The notes below the pieces were generated by a model. The model saw only the letters and a program-made list of their open reading frames with translations, did no database searches and had not been told where the DNA came from. 64,000 bases of DNA from Parietaria judaica. Its lineage: Eukaryota; Streptophyta; Magnoliopsida; Rosales; Urticaceae. The DNA lies in NCBI GenBank assembly GCA_954871525.1, contig OX940864.1, positions 25,786,001-25,850,000 on the forward strand. Direction: 5' to 3'. Below are positions 33,432 through 44,305 of this stretch, in pieces. The position numbers were made by a program, and so were the translations under genes. The number at the start of each line of letters is the position of its first letter. Within the stretch, counting starts at the first letter, position 1.

Positions 33432-34829
33432 TCAACGCTCCGACCTGGTCAACGACGACAAGTATACCTTGCTCTGGATCACTGTTTTCCCGATCCTGAA
33501 ACCCGGAATCACTGTGAAAGCCACCTGTGAATCGGATTCCACCTTCGCGTTCTCCGGCGACGGGAAGACTTCCTCCGCCACGCTCTCCATGTAGACTTCC
33601 GAGAACCGGCAGGCTCGCGGGACTTGGAAGATCAAAGCTTCGGGGTCGAAGGAGAAGGCCAGGCAATGGAGGAGCCATACCCGCTTGGCCATCTCGACGA
33701 AGGACACGAAGAAGCTCGACGATCCGGCGGCCGAGAATTCGCCGGCTTGGACGAGGCTTCGCAGCTTGAGATCGCCGTAGAATGAGGTCTCCATCTTCGG
33801 ATGGACAATGTTCGCATACTTGATCCGGCAGAAATTCGCGAACGCTGATCTCGGCATGTTGACCAAGTAGTCTCTCGTCTTCGCGGATTTTAGTTCCATG
33901 AACCTCACGAAGAATTTGTCTCTCTGCTTCCTCTTCTCCGACGAAGACGACTCGCTGATGTGAAAATTGGGGTATGAAAAACCTTCGAACATTTCCCGGG
34001 AAACAAACGACTCGAACGCGAAACAACTGTGCTCTTTCCTCCAGTAAACGATGTCGGGATGAATGGCGTGAGCTGCGGCAGCAAGATCCCAGTCAGCAGA
34101 TTTCATCTCCTCGGCGAGAAGCCTCACGAAAGCACGGATCGATTTAATGGTCTGTCTTAGAACGGTGATGAAATGTCCCGGGTTTAATCCCGACAAATGG
34201 AGGTTATCGAGAACGGTCAAAAATTGCCCGCTCTGAGTCAACCGCTTCTCAAGCATTCGGTTCTGTTTCACGGCTTCGTCAAGCTTTTCTCGGAGGAACA
34301 CGGCTTCCGAGTCTTTCAGCCTCGACTGAGACTCCAACTTCTTCCCAGTGATCTCGTAAGTCTTGAGCAAGCTCTTCTGCTCTTGAATCTCCGCCTTGAC
34401 CATTGCAATCTCCGGCGACGGATCGAACTGTTTCTTCAAGTAACACCGTTTCAGCTCCGACAAGTTCTTCAGCTCGTTGACGACCGTACAGTCCCCTGAC
34501 TGGATCCCTTCAGCGTCGTACGGCGACTGCGACAGCTGCACCTGGGCGTACGCGGACTTGATCGTCGAGACGCTGGCGAAGAGCTTGGCAAGGATTGCCT
34601 CCATCGCCACCCTCTCCTCGAGCTCTTCATAGAGGTCAAACCGGTCTTGCAGCTTGACATTCACTTTCTGGCTATGAATCCCGAGCTCCTGCGATTTCTT
34701 CGGCTTCTGATTCTGAACCCCGTCGATCGGAGCGATCGCCGCCCGGAGATTGAGAACTTTGGCAATAGTTCTGGCGAATTTGCCCTTTTGAGGCGTTGAC
34801 ATGGACGAGGGTTTAACAGATGAGCCCAT
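33432..34829 (-). CDS. DUF641 protein, GIL1-like (GRAVITROPIC IN THE LIGHT 1 family), 465 aa
   Basis: Single-exon gene. I chose the ATG at 34829 (MGSSVKPSSMSTPQKGKFAR), because homologues begin with this basic Ser/Pro-rich segment followed by TIAKVLNLRAA; an upstream in-frame ATG at 34874 would add 15 hydrophobic residues. The DUF641 N-terminal domain covers about residues 55-170 (EELEERVAMEAILAKLFASV, IKSAYAQVQLSQSPYD, NELKNLSELKRCYLKK). It is followed by a coiled coil (IQEQKSLLKTYEITGKKLE, AVFLREKLDEAVKQNRML) and the conserved C-terminal region (RAFVRLLAEEMKSADWDL, YWRKEHSCFAFESFV, HPKMETSFYGD, VIPGFRIGKTVIQSKVYL). Family members act in light control of gravitropism and related growth, likely as cytosolic or membrane-associated scaffold proteins; the precise role here is not known. 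No break is seen, and length is normal for the 450-480 aa subgroup. Confidence 0.9.
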   Translation of the reverse strand: MGSSVKPSSMSTPQKGKFARTIAKVLNLRAAIAPIDGVQNQKPKKSQELGIHSQKVNVKLQDRFDLYEELEERVAMEAILAKLFASVSTIKSAYAQVQLSQSPYDAEGIQSGDCTVVNELKNLSELKRCYLKKQFDPSPEIAMVKAEIQEQKSLLKTYEITGKKLESQSRLKDSEAVFLREKLDEAVKQNRMLEKRLTQSGQFLTVLDNLHLSGLNPGHFITVLRQTIKSIRAFVRLLAEEMKSADWDLAAAAHAIHPDIVYWRKEHSCFAFESFVSREMFEGFSYPNFHISESSSSEKRKQRDKFFVRFMELKSAKTRDYLVNMPRSAFANFCRIKYANIVHPKMETSFYGDLKLRSLVQAGEFSAAGSSSFFVSFVEMAKRVWLLHCLAFSFDPEALIFQVPRACRFSEVYMESVAEEVFPSPENAKVESDSQVAFTVIPGFRIGKTVIQSKVYLSSLTRSER

Positions 34830-36394
34830 CTCTGGAGAGTAAGCAAGGAACACAAATGGGTTATTGCAAAACAATAAACAAAGCAGCGAAAGAGCCGTTG
34901 AAATAACAGAATATATAAATAGAAAAGAGGAATAAAGAGCGTTACGTACATATTATTTATTAGATATATAGTCTACAGATATGGAATATTATAGATGTTA
35001 TGATGATGATGACTAAATATAATGAGCGTGTTGAAAAAAGGGTGAAAAAGAAAAAGGCCAAAGTGTTTGAGAGGAGCTACGCTTAGACCGAGGCCATTAA
35101 TGGAGTAATGGAAAATTCTTTTTGTTTTTGCTTTTCTTGATTTCAAATGAATTTAATTAATTAAGAAGGGGCAAATAAATAGAGGAAATGAAAAAGAAGC
35201 TGCCAAGGAAGGACCATTCTCAATGACACGATCAAAAGACGCGTCCAAATTGCATATCTACTATTAAATATTAATAATCATTAATCACATATACATAATA
35301 ATAATAATGAGCTAAATGCATAATATAGATACAGAATATTGTATAAAACACATCCTTTGTATGTTAGCGACTGATGAAAATGAATTATTATAAATTTATA
35401 ATCCCACTCATCGACAGCTCTGGTTTTGTTTTGTTTGTCAGATTATGCCTACTATTCTCCAAAAATAAAAAATAAAAAATAATATTTATAATATGAGCAG
35501 CTTTAGTAGAAAATGTGTGCGTATTCTTGTTTTGGGCATGCAAGTGGTCCAATATTCACACTGGACTTGTTTGTGTCTTTCTCTTTGTTTTACCTTTCTT
35601 TCCCACTATACCCCTGCCTCAAGATTCTTATAACATAATACATGGGAAATAATTCTTTGAAAAACACGAGTTGCAACCAAAAAATAAACACCTAAGAAAC
35701 AACCAATAATAAATAAACTAAGCAAGATGCCAAATGAATCAACATTTGTCAAATTCTTTTATAGCGGAAAGGCACGCAAATCAACACAAATGTGTTGAAC
35801 ATGTTTTACTTTACATGTAACCTAGAGGTCTAAGCCGAGTCGCTTGCAGCTGGCGGAACCGATGCTGCCAGCCGCGTCGCACCCCGCCACTAGCAGCCAC
35901 AATGGTTTCTTGCTGCCCGCAGCCACCACAAAGGGACTCGCGGCAAACACTACCGCGAGTCTCAGTTGAGGTGTTTCGCGGTGCAGCAAAACGGGGCCGG
36001 GGGCTATTGAGGTATAATGTTTAAGCCCCGTAAAACTAAAAGGAAATTATAAAAGCCTTGAAATGCCAGGAAAAAGGAGAAACAAGAAAGAAAAAACAAA
36101 GAAACATTATATCCTTTGGATTCCTTGGGTCACTGAGTCTGCAAAATGTGATTAGACACGAGGGTGGGCAGGGTCCTACCTTAGTGAAAATCTGATTCGG
36201 AAAATAGCCTCATCTACTCATAGGACACATCATTTCTTTTTGGAAAAACTTATTTATTCGTTTCACCGTACCTTAGTTATATTTCAAAATAGTCAATGAA
36301 GCAAGCACATCCTCACAAGGCACATGACTCACATATGGGACACGCCTATACAGGTCACGTGAAATACTGGTACGTACTATTTCTCTTGTCTTGC
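34830..36394. other. Upstream region of the DUF641 gene, spacer and a GC-rich block
   Basis: A TTTATATAT box on the minus strand at about 34911-34919 could serve the DUF641 gene, giving a leader of roughly 50-60 bases. 35826-36005 is a sharply GC-rich block (CCGAGTCGC...GGCCGGGGGC) inside AT-rich DNA, with no ORF family signal. The rest shows nothing. Confidence 0.4.
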
Positions 36395-37234
36395 GTATAA
36401 ACCAAGGTTTCGAAAATCGCGAAAATCGAGCGAAAATCGTTCGAAAAATCGAGGAAATGGTCTTCTCGGTAACTTATCTCTGGTAATCGTTGCCGTTTTA
36501 TACTTTTCGAAATTTTTCGAATCGAAAACTTAGGTACTTTTCTCTGCAACTTTTCGAGTGAAAAAACGAAAAGTGGAGGACTTTTCGTGAAAATATGGAT
36601 AAGTTCCAACCCTAGTATAAATTTGAACTTATCACGATTTTGGTCTCATTTTTCCACCTCCCAGCCATCTTTTCGCCCTCCCCTTCACTGAATTTATAGG
36701 TTGCCGAGCTTCTCGCCTGGAGAAGAAGAGATCTTCTCGCCATTTCTCCCTGAAGTCGAGCCCTAAGTTTATCACGGCAGAAGTTCCAAGTTCGTGTACA
36801 ATCCGAATATAAAGGTATTTTTAGGGTATTTTTAATTAATTTTTTTGTGTTTTATAGATTACAAGTTGTATAAGCATGATTTATGTAAAATTTTCACCAA
36901 AATGTTCTATATTTTTAGTACTTACTTAGGAATGTATTAAGTTGAAATGAAAGTTCAACATGAAAATTCATACAACTTTGATTGTACAATTTGTAATTTT
37001 GATTCAAATATTGTTCTTGAAATTTATTTATCTTAGGTCATGTTCGAATTGTGATGGATGGTGTGCCTTTTGTTAATTTTTTTTGCAGATTTTGGGGTGA
37101 TTTGGGGGTGATTTTAGGCTTTTTCCGAATTTTGTATAATAGCGGCAAAGGTACTTTTGTTTTGGAAATTATTAAACTTGAGCTATATTTTTAACATTTT
37201 TGATGTAATTTCATTTATTAACATCATTTGTAAT

Positions 37235-37720
37235 TAGAAAACTGAGTGGTTGGCATATTTTTTTTTTTAATTTGAAGTTTTTCTGAATTGTGATATATTT
37301 GTGACAAAAGTACATATGTTTTGGAAATTGTTGATTTGAGTTAGTTACTCGAATATTTTGGTGTAATTTCGCTTTATAAAATTGTATATTATTTTAAAAC
37401 TAATCGGTTTGCATAAATTTTTTTTTAATTTGAAGTTTTTCTGAATTGTGATATATTTGTGGCAAAAGTACATATGTTTCGGAAATTGTTGATTTGAGTT
37501 AGTTAGTCTAATATTTTGGTGTAATTTCGTTTTATAAAATTGTATATTATTTTAAAACTAATCGGTTTGCATAATTTTTTTTTTAATTTGAAGTTTTTCT
37601 GAATTGTGATATATTTGTGGCAAAAGTACATATGTTTCGGAAATTGTTGATTTGAGTTAGTTACTCGAATATTTTGGTGTAATTTCGTTTTATAAAATTG
37701 TATATAATTTTAAAACTAAT
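37235..37720. repeat. Three tandem copies of a ~160-bp unit
   Basis: Units end in AAAACTAATCGGTTTGC at about 37396, 37554 and 37712 (spacing about 158-160 bp). Each contains GAATTGTGATATATTTGTG, AAGTACATATGTTT-GGAAAT and GTAATTTCG-TTTATAAAAT. The array stops exactly where the ORF at 37721 begins. Confidence 0.85.
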
Positions 37721-38182
37721 CAAGACCCTCCTAGCGGGGGATACATTCCGGATTCTCGCTATGGGGATACCCCAGCTCCCGGCGGCAATGTAGACAACGA
37801 GGGATGGGCTTCAAACAACTACTATGGATCCAATTCACATGAATATGGATACTCATGTGAAAACAACAATGTTGATGACTTGTCGTCACAGTTTGAGACA
37901 ATGTCAGTTGGTAGTGGTTACCAACCTAGCTTCCCCGCTCCATCCCCACCCTCGATTGAGATGATGGCACTTTGTGCTGAGCATGATTGTTCGCCGTGTT
38001 GGGAAGGCGGGTTTTGGACCCATCCTCTATATCTTTCTCGTGGAGCATTTCATGATCAGAGCACATATGACTACCACTTGAAGAACTATATCAACAACTG
38101 TAGGGAGCAAGGACTAGGGTGGGAGACCTATCTCATAAGCCAAGGGAGTTGGGAAGCGGTCCGCCAATACACGTTCAACTGA
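37721..38182 (+). CDS. ORF inside the hAT element, function unknown (partial)
   Basis: An open frame without a clear start, about 153 codons to TGA at 38180-38182. The N-terminal half is Gly/Tyr/Asn/Ser-rich (PPSGGYIPDSRYGDTPAPGG, NNYYGSNSHEYGY). The C-terminal half is compact and aromatic with four cysteines (MMALCAEHDCSPCWEGGF, YDYHLKNYINNCREQGLGW, SWEAVRQYTFN). I do not recognise it. It may be the last exon of the hAT transposase or a captured host exon. Low-complexity Gly/Tyr tails occur after the dimerisation domain in some plant hAT proteins, which favours the first idea. Confidence 0.4.
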   Translation, partial: QDPPSGGYIPDSRYGDTPAPGGNVDNEGWASNNYYGSNSHEYGYSCENNNVDDLSSQFETMSVGSGYQPSFPAPSPPSIEMMALCAEHDCSPCWEGGFWTHPLYLSRGAFHDQSTYDYHLKNYINNCREQGLGWETYLISQGSWEAVRQYTFN

Positions 38183-38593
38183 AGTTATCTAGATTTTCGA
38201 GTACTCTTTGTTTGCATTTATGTTTGTGTTAATGAGACTTGGTTTATTTATATTTTGTATGAGACTTAGTTTATGTTTGGCTACATTAGTATGAGACTTG
38301 GTTTGTGGCTTATATATTATATTTTGTATGAGATTTTTATGTTTATATTTTGTGACATTAGTATTTTATGTTATGTTTTTAGTGTAAAATATGTGTGAAA
38401 TTTTTTTATAGGTTTTCCATCGATAAATCCATCGGCAAACGATTAATCCATCGATAAGTTCGATAAGTTTCGATAACGGCAAACGATAATTTTTATAGGT
38501 TTTCCGTCGATAACGGCATCGGCAAACGATTAATCCATCGATAACGGCAAACGATTTATCGGCCAAAACGGCATTTTGATCCTTGGTATAAAC

Positions 38594-41451
38594 CTTGTCC
38601 AAACCAAATCTATGGTGCAATGACATCTCTATACTGATATGTACGTGTGATCATATACTATTGAGCAGTATTTATTGACAAAATACTATAAGAGTGACCA
38701 TGTTTGGTCCTGACAAGTCATGCTATGACCAGTGGGCGCGGGAAAGACCCGTCTAAACCTGCTCACCCAATTTTTTTTTCTTTTCTTCTAATTTCATATA
38801 AGACACGAAAGGTTTAATATACATATATATATATATATAGGAATAGGTTGCTCGGAATGGGTGGGTTTTGCCTGCCCAAGAATAACCAAGGGTTGGATAA
38901 CTCGTGCCGAGTCCAACCCGGGCACAGGCGCCCAAAACGCGGGATAGATAAGTCCACCCGTGGGCTCCCTGTCCCACGTAGACATCCTTAGTCTTAACGT
39001 ATTATAAACTCATGTCACGCCTAGTTCAAACAAGTTGTATAAGTGTGCTAGGTGATTCTAGAGCCCATGCTTAACCCTCTAGATATGCGGTATTCCCTAT
39101 TTCTGAATCCCGGGAAAATCTAGAATTGGAAATTCTAGTTCAATACGAAGAAAAGGGATTTGAAATCTCAGTACCATTTTAAAAAAAAGGCAAAATTAAT
39201 CTAGACCGTCGGCAGATCGAGGTCAACGGTAAATATAGTAACAGAACTACCTATGATCTCATCACTAATATTTTATCTAGACTTGATGAGGATTGGATCC
39301 TAAGAGATCTTAATGACCAAAAGATTATCATGACGTTGTTGCACCCAAGATTAGCTCTTTCCTGAAATAATAAGGAGTGTTGGTCTATTCAGTTAAGTTA
39401 GGATTGACTCGGAGAGACAAATAAATGATCATTAATTGGACTAAATCCCAAGCTAGTCACTAACACTAGAGGACCTAAACTCAAAAGAGTTTCATCTATA
39501 AACAACATTCTCATAATGGCCAAGTCAGAACCTTTTCATCAGAATAACTTAATTAATCAATAGCGGCAAAAATATCCAATTTATTCCAAATGGGGCGGCA
39601 TATTCCCATCCCAAGCTTCCAATTGCACAGAATTAATATGTAAGGACTGCATATTTGATTTTTTTTATTTATTTATTCCATCCCAATTGCCCTGTTAGAA
39701 TTAAGCCTTGGTCTCGGATATGTTATCTTTGGGCGAGCAAGTTGATATTATAAGGGAATAAATTATTTAGGATGATCCATTACAAAGAGAATAGGAAACA
39801 ACAAACACTTACACGTGTTCAGGGCCTAACTTTAACAGGACGATTGAGAGGGAACAAATCGAAAATATAATTATGATTATACCGCAATTATCCCATTCTT
39901 GATTTACCTATTTCCAATTAAGAAAAAGCACAAAACATTAATATCTACAAGCAATAAGACCAAAGACCCACGTTCGGGTATTTTGCTTTTTTTTTTTGGT
40001 CAAAATGGTAGTCTGTAGCATGAGAGTCAACAGGCCATATATTTTCTACTTTGAAACAAAATGACAAAGAATAATCTTTGCCCGAAAAGTCACTAAAAGA
40101 AAAAGTGTGGTCAAGTTACTTGTAGGACTAAATAGCTATTAAAACCGGTATCATGATTGGCACTTTACTTTAACACAATAATTAGTAACAACCAATCGGC
40201 ACAATTACCCTTAACTTTGCTTATGGGTGTCTATTGTCCTAGAAATTTCAGATTTTGACAGCATTGTCCCAAATTCTTCCCAAAAATAACACGTTTCCCC
40301 TTACACATAAAAATGACAAAAAATATTAAGTAGTGAGCTATACATGAATTATGAATTATTTTAGAATATATCTCATTAATTTTATATTTTCTGTTACTTT
40401 TTTTTATCAGGCAGGGGTCAATGAGTTATTTTGTAAAAAGTTAGGGGCATAATTAGTGCCAAAACTAAAACCCAAGGGCAAAAAAATAGCATTACTGCCA
40501 AGTACTCATTAATAAATACTAAACATTATCGTGCAGATTTGAAGGAGTGAAACGTAATTTCAAGGGACCCACCTCGCCAACGGTGACGATTGACCGACTA
40601 ACTCCTAAAAAAATCCCAACCGTCCAAGTATCATTGAAATACGCAACGACACATAAACTCGATAGATACTCACGCGGGTCCCAGGGGAACGCCCGCACGC
40701 GACGCTACGGTGGTCGCGCAAGCAGCTTAGCAAAACCCTAGTAAAAATCATGCTCAATCACAATTCACAGCACACATCGTATCATTAAGAGGGGGGGGCG
40801 AGAAATTGAGCTTACCCTATTTTTTTTTATCACTACTCGTGAATATCTCGCGAGAAGTTGAGCCTCGTTCCGCGACGACCGTCAAAGCTCAGCGCTCTTC
40901 ATCATCAGCAATGGCGTGAATCTCAAGAAACTGATGAAAAACGACCACGCACCCAAACGAAACGACGTCGCTGTGTGGGTTGGTCGGTGGTGCCTATGCT
41001 CTGCAACGAGAAAAAAAAAAAAACCTAAAACCTGCGAGAAATCGCTGGGAGAAGAACTGAAAATCTTGGAATCGTGAATGAGAGATGAGAATACGTACCC
41101 TCTGTGCTTATTGTGTTTCCTTATAAGAGAGGTTTTGAGTCGAGAATAGAAATGTTGGATTGAGCTCGGAGATTTCTTGCCAGTATTGGGGGCTCTATAG
41201 AGGGAAACGGGTGAGAGAGAGAGAGAGAGAGAGAATTAAGTGAAGAAAGACGATGAAAGACGCGTATTTCTAGATTGGTAGTTAAACTTTAATTTCTACG
41301 ATTAGACCCATAGTCTATAATAGTGTCACTTAAGCCCTCAATTTTCGTTAAGTTTAAATTTTATATTTAATTTTCTTTTACTCATCTTCACACATTCTTT
41401 TAATTATATCACTTATTCATTATTTAAATAAAATATCACTGGTTTTGGAGG
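38594..41451. other. Spacer with fragments of mobile elements
   Basis: 38730-38985 has GGGCGCGGG / CCCGGGCACAGGCGCCC-rich ends around a (TA)n run, similar in style to 51176-51430; no target duplication found. 39557-39605 (AATAGCGGCAAAAATATCC...GGGGCGGCATATTCCC) resembles 18397-18445. 40520-41270 is GC-richer with GAGA repeats (41210-41235) and minus-strand GT donor-like sites; it could be an orphaned promoter or first exon, but no protein is recognised. Confidence 0.35.
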
Positions 41452-41459
41452 CCTGATGC

Positions 41460-41747
41460 TAGAGCTACTACTGGCGACGGGCAACGGAGGTTCGCGACGT
41501 CTCGCGACGCAGAAGAGGAGTTCGCGATTCGTCGGGGTTTGGCCTCGAAAATCGCGATGCGTCGCGACGGGGTTTGGAGTTCGCGATTCCACCACCGCTC
41601 TCTCTCTCTCTCTATCTCACATACTCTCTCTCTCTCAACATCGCGAACAATCGCGAATGGCAACACCCCAACGCATCGCGACTCCACCACCTGCGATTTC
41701 CGGCGATTTGGTCACGACGGGTCACGACGTCGTGACCTGCAGCTCTA
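41460..41747. mobile_element. 288-bp hAT-like MITE with nine TCGCGA palindromes
   Basis: Flanked by 8-bp duplications CCTGATGC (41452-41459, 41748-41755); the match can be read as 10 bp with the following TA. Ends are TAGAGCTAC and, inverted, TAGAGCTGC. The interior is GC-rich in an AT-rich setting and has about nine TCGCGA motifs on both sides of a (CT)n core (41590-41640). No coding capacity. Confidence 0.75.
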
Positions 41748-41757
41748 CCTGATGCTA

Positions 41758-43639
41758 ATTTTATGTATTGTAATTTTATTTTCAATTTTATTATGTTAAT
41801 GTCTTTTTTTTCTTTGCATCAATATTAATTTCATTTTAGTTTTTCACAGTCTACAAATATCAAAGTATTTGTGGTATTTTAAAATATTTAATATCAATGT
41901 GAATATTTAATCCCATTTGAAGTCCAACCATTTATAAAAATGTGAATATCCAAAACCATGTTTGAGGTATAATTTTAATTGCAAAATAAACTAAAACATC
42001 GGTGTCAGAGTGCCTGATTTTTAGTAAAATAAGGGCCAAAGGTGCAAAATATATAATATTCCACTGGGGGTGGAGATCTAAATGGTCCGACAGTTATAAG
42101 GGCATTGGTAAGTTCAAACCCTTTTCTCAGGGACGAGTCTCTTTCATTAAAATCTTCTCATTTGACGATACTACCCTTGCGTGAGTACTGAAATTACATG
42201 CCGTGTGGTGAAGAATTGGAGCCCTCTACGGGTATTTTTGCCATTTGGAAAGGGAGATCTGGTTTAGTACATGCCACATGGGCAGATCTTACAGCTTGCG
42301 GGTGAATTTCAAAGGAGATCAACGGTCTTGATTTGGCGCTGACAAATCATCTTTTTTTTTTTTGGCAAACTGTTTAGCGATCAATTACATTTATTAAAAT
42401 AATTTTCAATTATGTTTTTAAAAATTTAGAATATAAATGTGTCTGTTTAAACTTTAAACATTTTCATAAAATATTTTATAAACATTTTTTTATTTATTTA
42501 AACTTTTACAAAAATACAAAAACACTAAGTAAATATTTTAAGCTTATTTCTCTCCGAAATAAATAAGACCCAAACTCATTATATTATTTACATAATTTAT
42601 ATCTTATACTATTCATATTTAGTAAAAAAAGTTATATCTTCATTTTTAAGAATAAAATATAACATCTACCCGACATCTTTTTAAAACGTAATAGTATTAT
42701 AGTAAAACATTTAAGAGAAACAAAATTATAAACACAAATGAAACACAAAACAAAACAAAAACTTTTCAGCATATCAAATAATTGCTACTTATAGAGATTT
42801 AATAGCGACTAAATATTTAATATTAGAATTTTAAAATAATATAGCTATAAATTTATTTATTCTTTTTTACGTCTAAAATTATTTTATTTCTGCCCAAACA
42901 AATACGGGTCAAATGCGCAATGAGCACCAACATGTCTAGCCCACTCTAATTTTAATACATTAACTCTATTATGGCACAAGAAATTATTTGCCATACCAAG
43001 TTTTCAATTCGATGATTATTTAACTTTTGGTTTATGGGGATAATAATATAGTTAAATAGAGTTAATGAAATCATTATTTAGCACTTGGCATTCTCATACT
43101 TCTCTAAATAATACAAAGTTATTTTAATGGACTTAGGATTCATTAAAGGTTGTAAATAAAAAGATAAGAAAAGGACAAGATGGCTCAAATTAAATTTAGC
43201 AATTAAGATCCTTAGCTGCCACTAAACTTAACGAATTGGAGTGATTTATGTCTCACTATTAGATTTGATGATATAAAATATCATAAATGTGATTGTGGGG
43301 CTGACTTTTTGGATCTCGGAAAGGTTGGAATTATATTTGCAATCCTTTATCATTCTTTTTTCTAGTAGATGATATCTTTAGCAATATTTTCTTACGAGCG
43401 ACCACAATTTTTTTTCTTATTTTTTTTCAAGTAATTATACAAATAAGAGATAATGTTGTTGCCACTCGTATATTATCCATGGGATGTGTATTGTATTTAG
43501 GATTATTGGTAGACATGCCCCTTAAATTTAAATATTTCACAACTTTTTTTTAAGACAAAGCTTGGCAAAACCTCCAGCTAGAACTCTAAATAAGTGTGGT
43601 TTAAGAAGGAACGCTGCTTTACATCGAATTATTATTGCC
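41758..43639. other. AT-rich spacer, 42000-42330 less so
   Basis: 42000-42330 has near-normal base composition with a tRNA-B-box-like GTAAGTTCAAACCC (about 42109-42122) and could be an old SINE or exon scrap. Nothing else is recognised. Confidence 0.35.
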
Positions 43640-44305
43640 AATAATCAAATGAGCATCTCAAACAAAGATGTTACAACTTACAACTAGAGTAATTTGAAAG
43701 GAAAATGCGCTTAGGATAGTCTGCAGGAGGGCTAGGCCGCGGCCTCTGCTTGGCACGAGGGTCGCCGGTTGCTTCGTTGTTCGTCCGTAGAGTCTCCAGG
43801 TGTTACGTGAGTTTGGGTATCTAGTCCCATGGAATCTTGAGAATGTTCTGAGGATCTTCATAAGCTTAGTTCGTCTCGTCACTTGTAATTGTTGAGAGAT
43901 ATTGCTCTATCGATACATTGGCAAGGGGTAACTCTTTGCCGAGGGGTTCGTCGCAGGCAAGGGGCTTGCCATCCGGCGAGGGGCTTGTCGGCTAAAGTAA
44001 CGGGGGACTCCCTAGGGTCGTCGTTACCTCGCTAAGGGCCTCGAGGGGTTTCCGGATGCTTGCCGAGGGTCTTTTGGAATCTTTGTTGTCTTGCTCCTTG
44101 TCGGCGACTTACCAAGATTATTATAACCCTATCGGGTCGCCCAAATCCTCTTCTCGGATGTGAGATTCGGTATTGGGCCTTTTCTTCTGGATTTCTAGGG
44201 ATCCATGCCACGCCAAAATGGGCTTATGGGCTTTAACTTTCCTAATTGGCCTTGATTTTGTTATAAAGACCCATATATTATATAAACCGAAAAGTACGCA
44301 TAACA
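43640..44305 (-). repeat. LTR-like block related to the one at 45760-47295
   Basis: On the minus strand it starts TGTTATGCGTACTTTT (44305 downward), like TGTTATGTGCATTTTT at 47295. Both continue with GGGCCTTT or GGGCCC, AAAGCCCAT and AAAGTTAAAGCCCATAAG-type sequence, then GC-rich sequence with GGCGAGGGGCTTG-like repeats. The 3' end is not defined. Confidence 0.45.

Larger units (their letters stand above)
36403..38585 (+). mobile_element. hAT element, 2.2 kb, with 8-bp target duplication
   Basis: Perfect 8-bp duplications GTATAAAC flank it (36395-36402, 38586-38593). Ends are CAAGGTTTCGAAAATCGCG and, inverted, CAAGGATCAAAATGCCG. Subterminal regions are repetitive: CGAAAATCG/TTCGAAA at left (36403-36600), CGATAACGGCAAACGAT at right (38400-38570). 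Inside are a 160-bp tandem repeat (37235-37720) and an ORF remnant (37721-38182). No BED zinc finger or hATC dimerisation motif is visible, so it is a deletion derivative. Confidence 0.9.

Noticed and set aside
33355..34026. A 223-codon minus-strand frame inside the DUF641 gene
   Set aside because: Out-of-frame shadow of the DUF641 coding sequence; no independent support.
40547..41200. Possible host gene (GC-richer, donor-like sites)
   Set aside because: Neither strand gives a protein with a recognisable family, and the small frames are not conserved in style. Kept only as a remark in the spacer entry.
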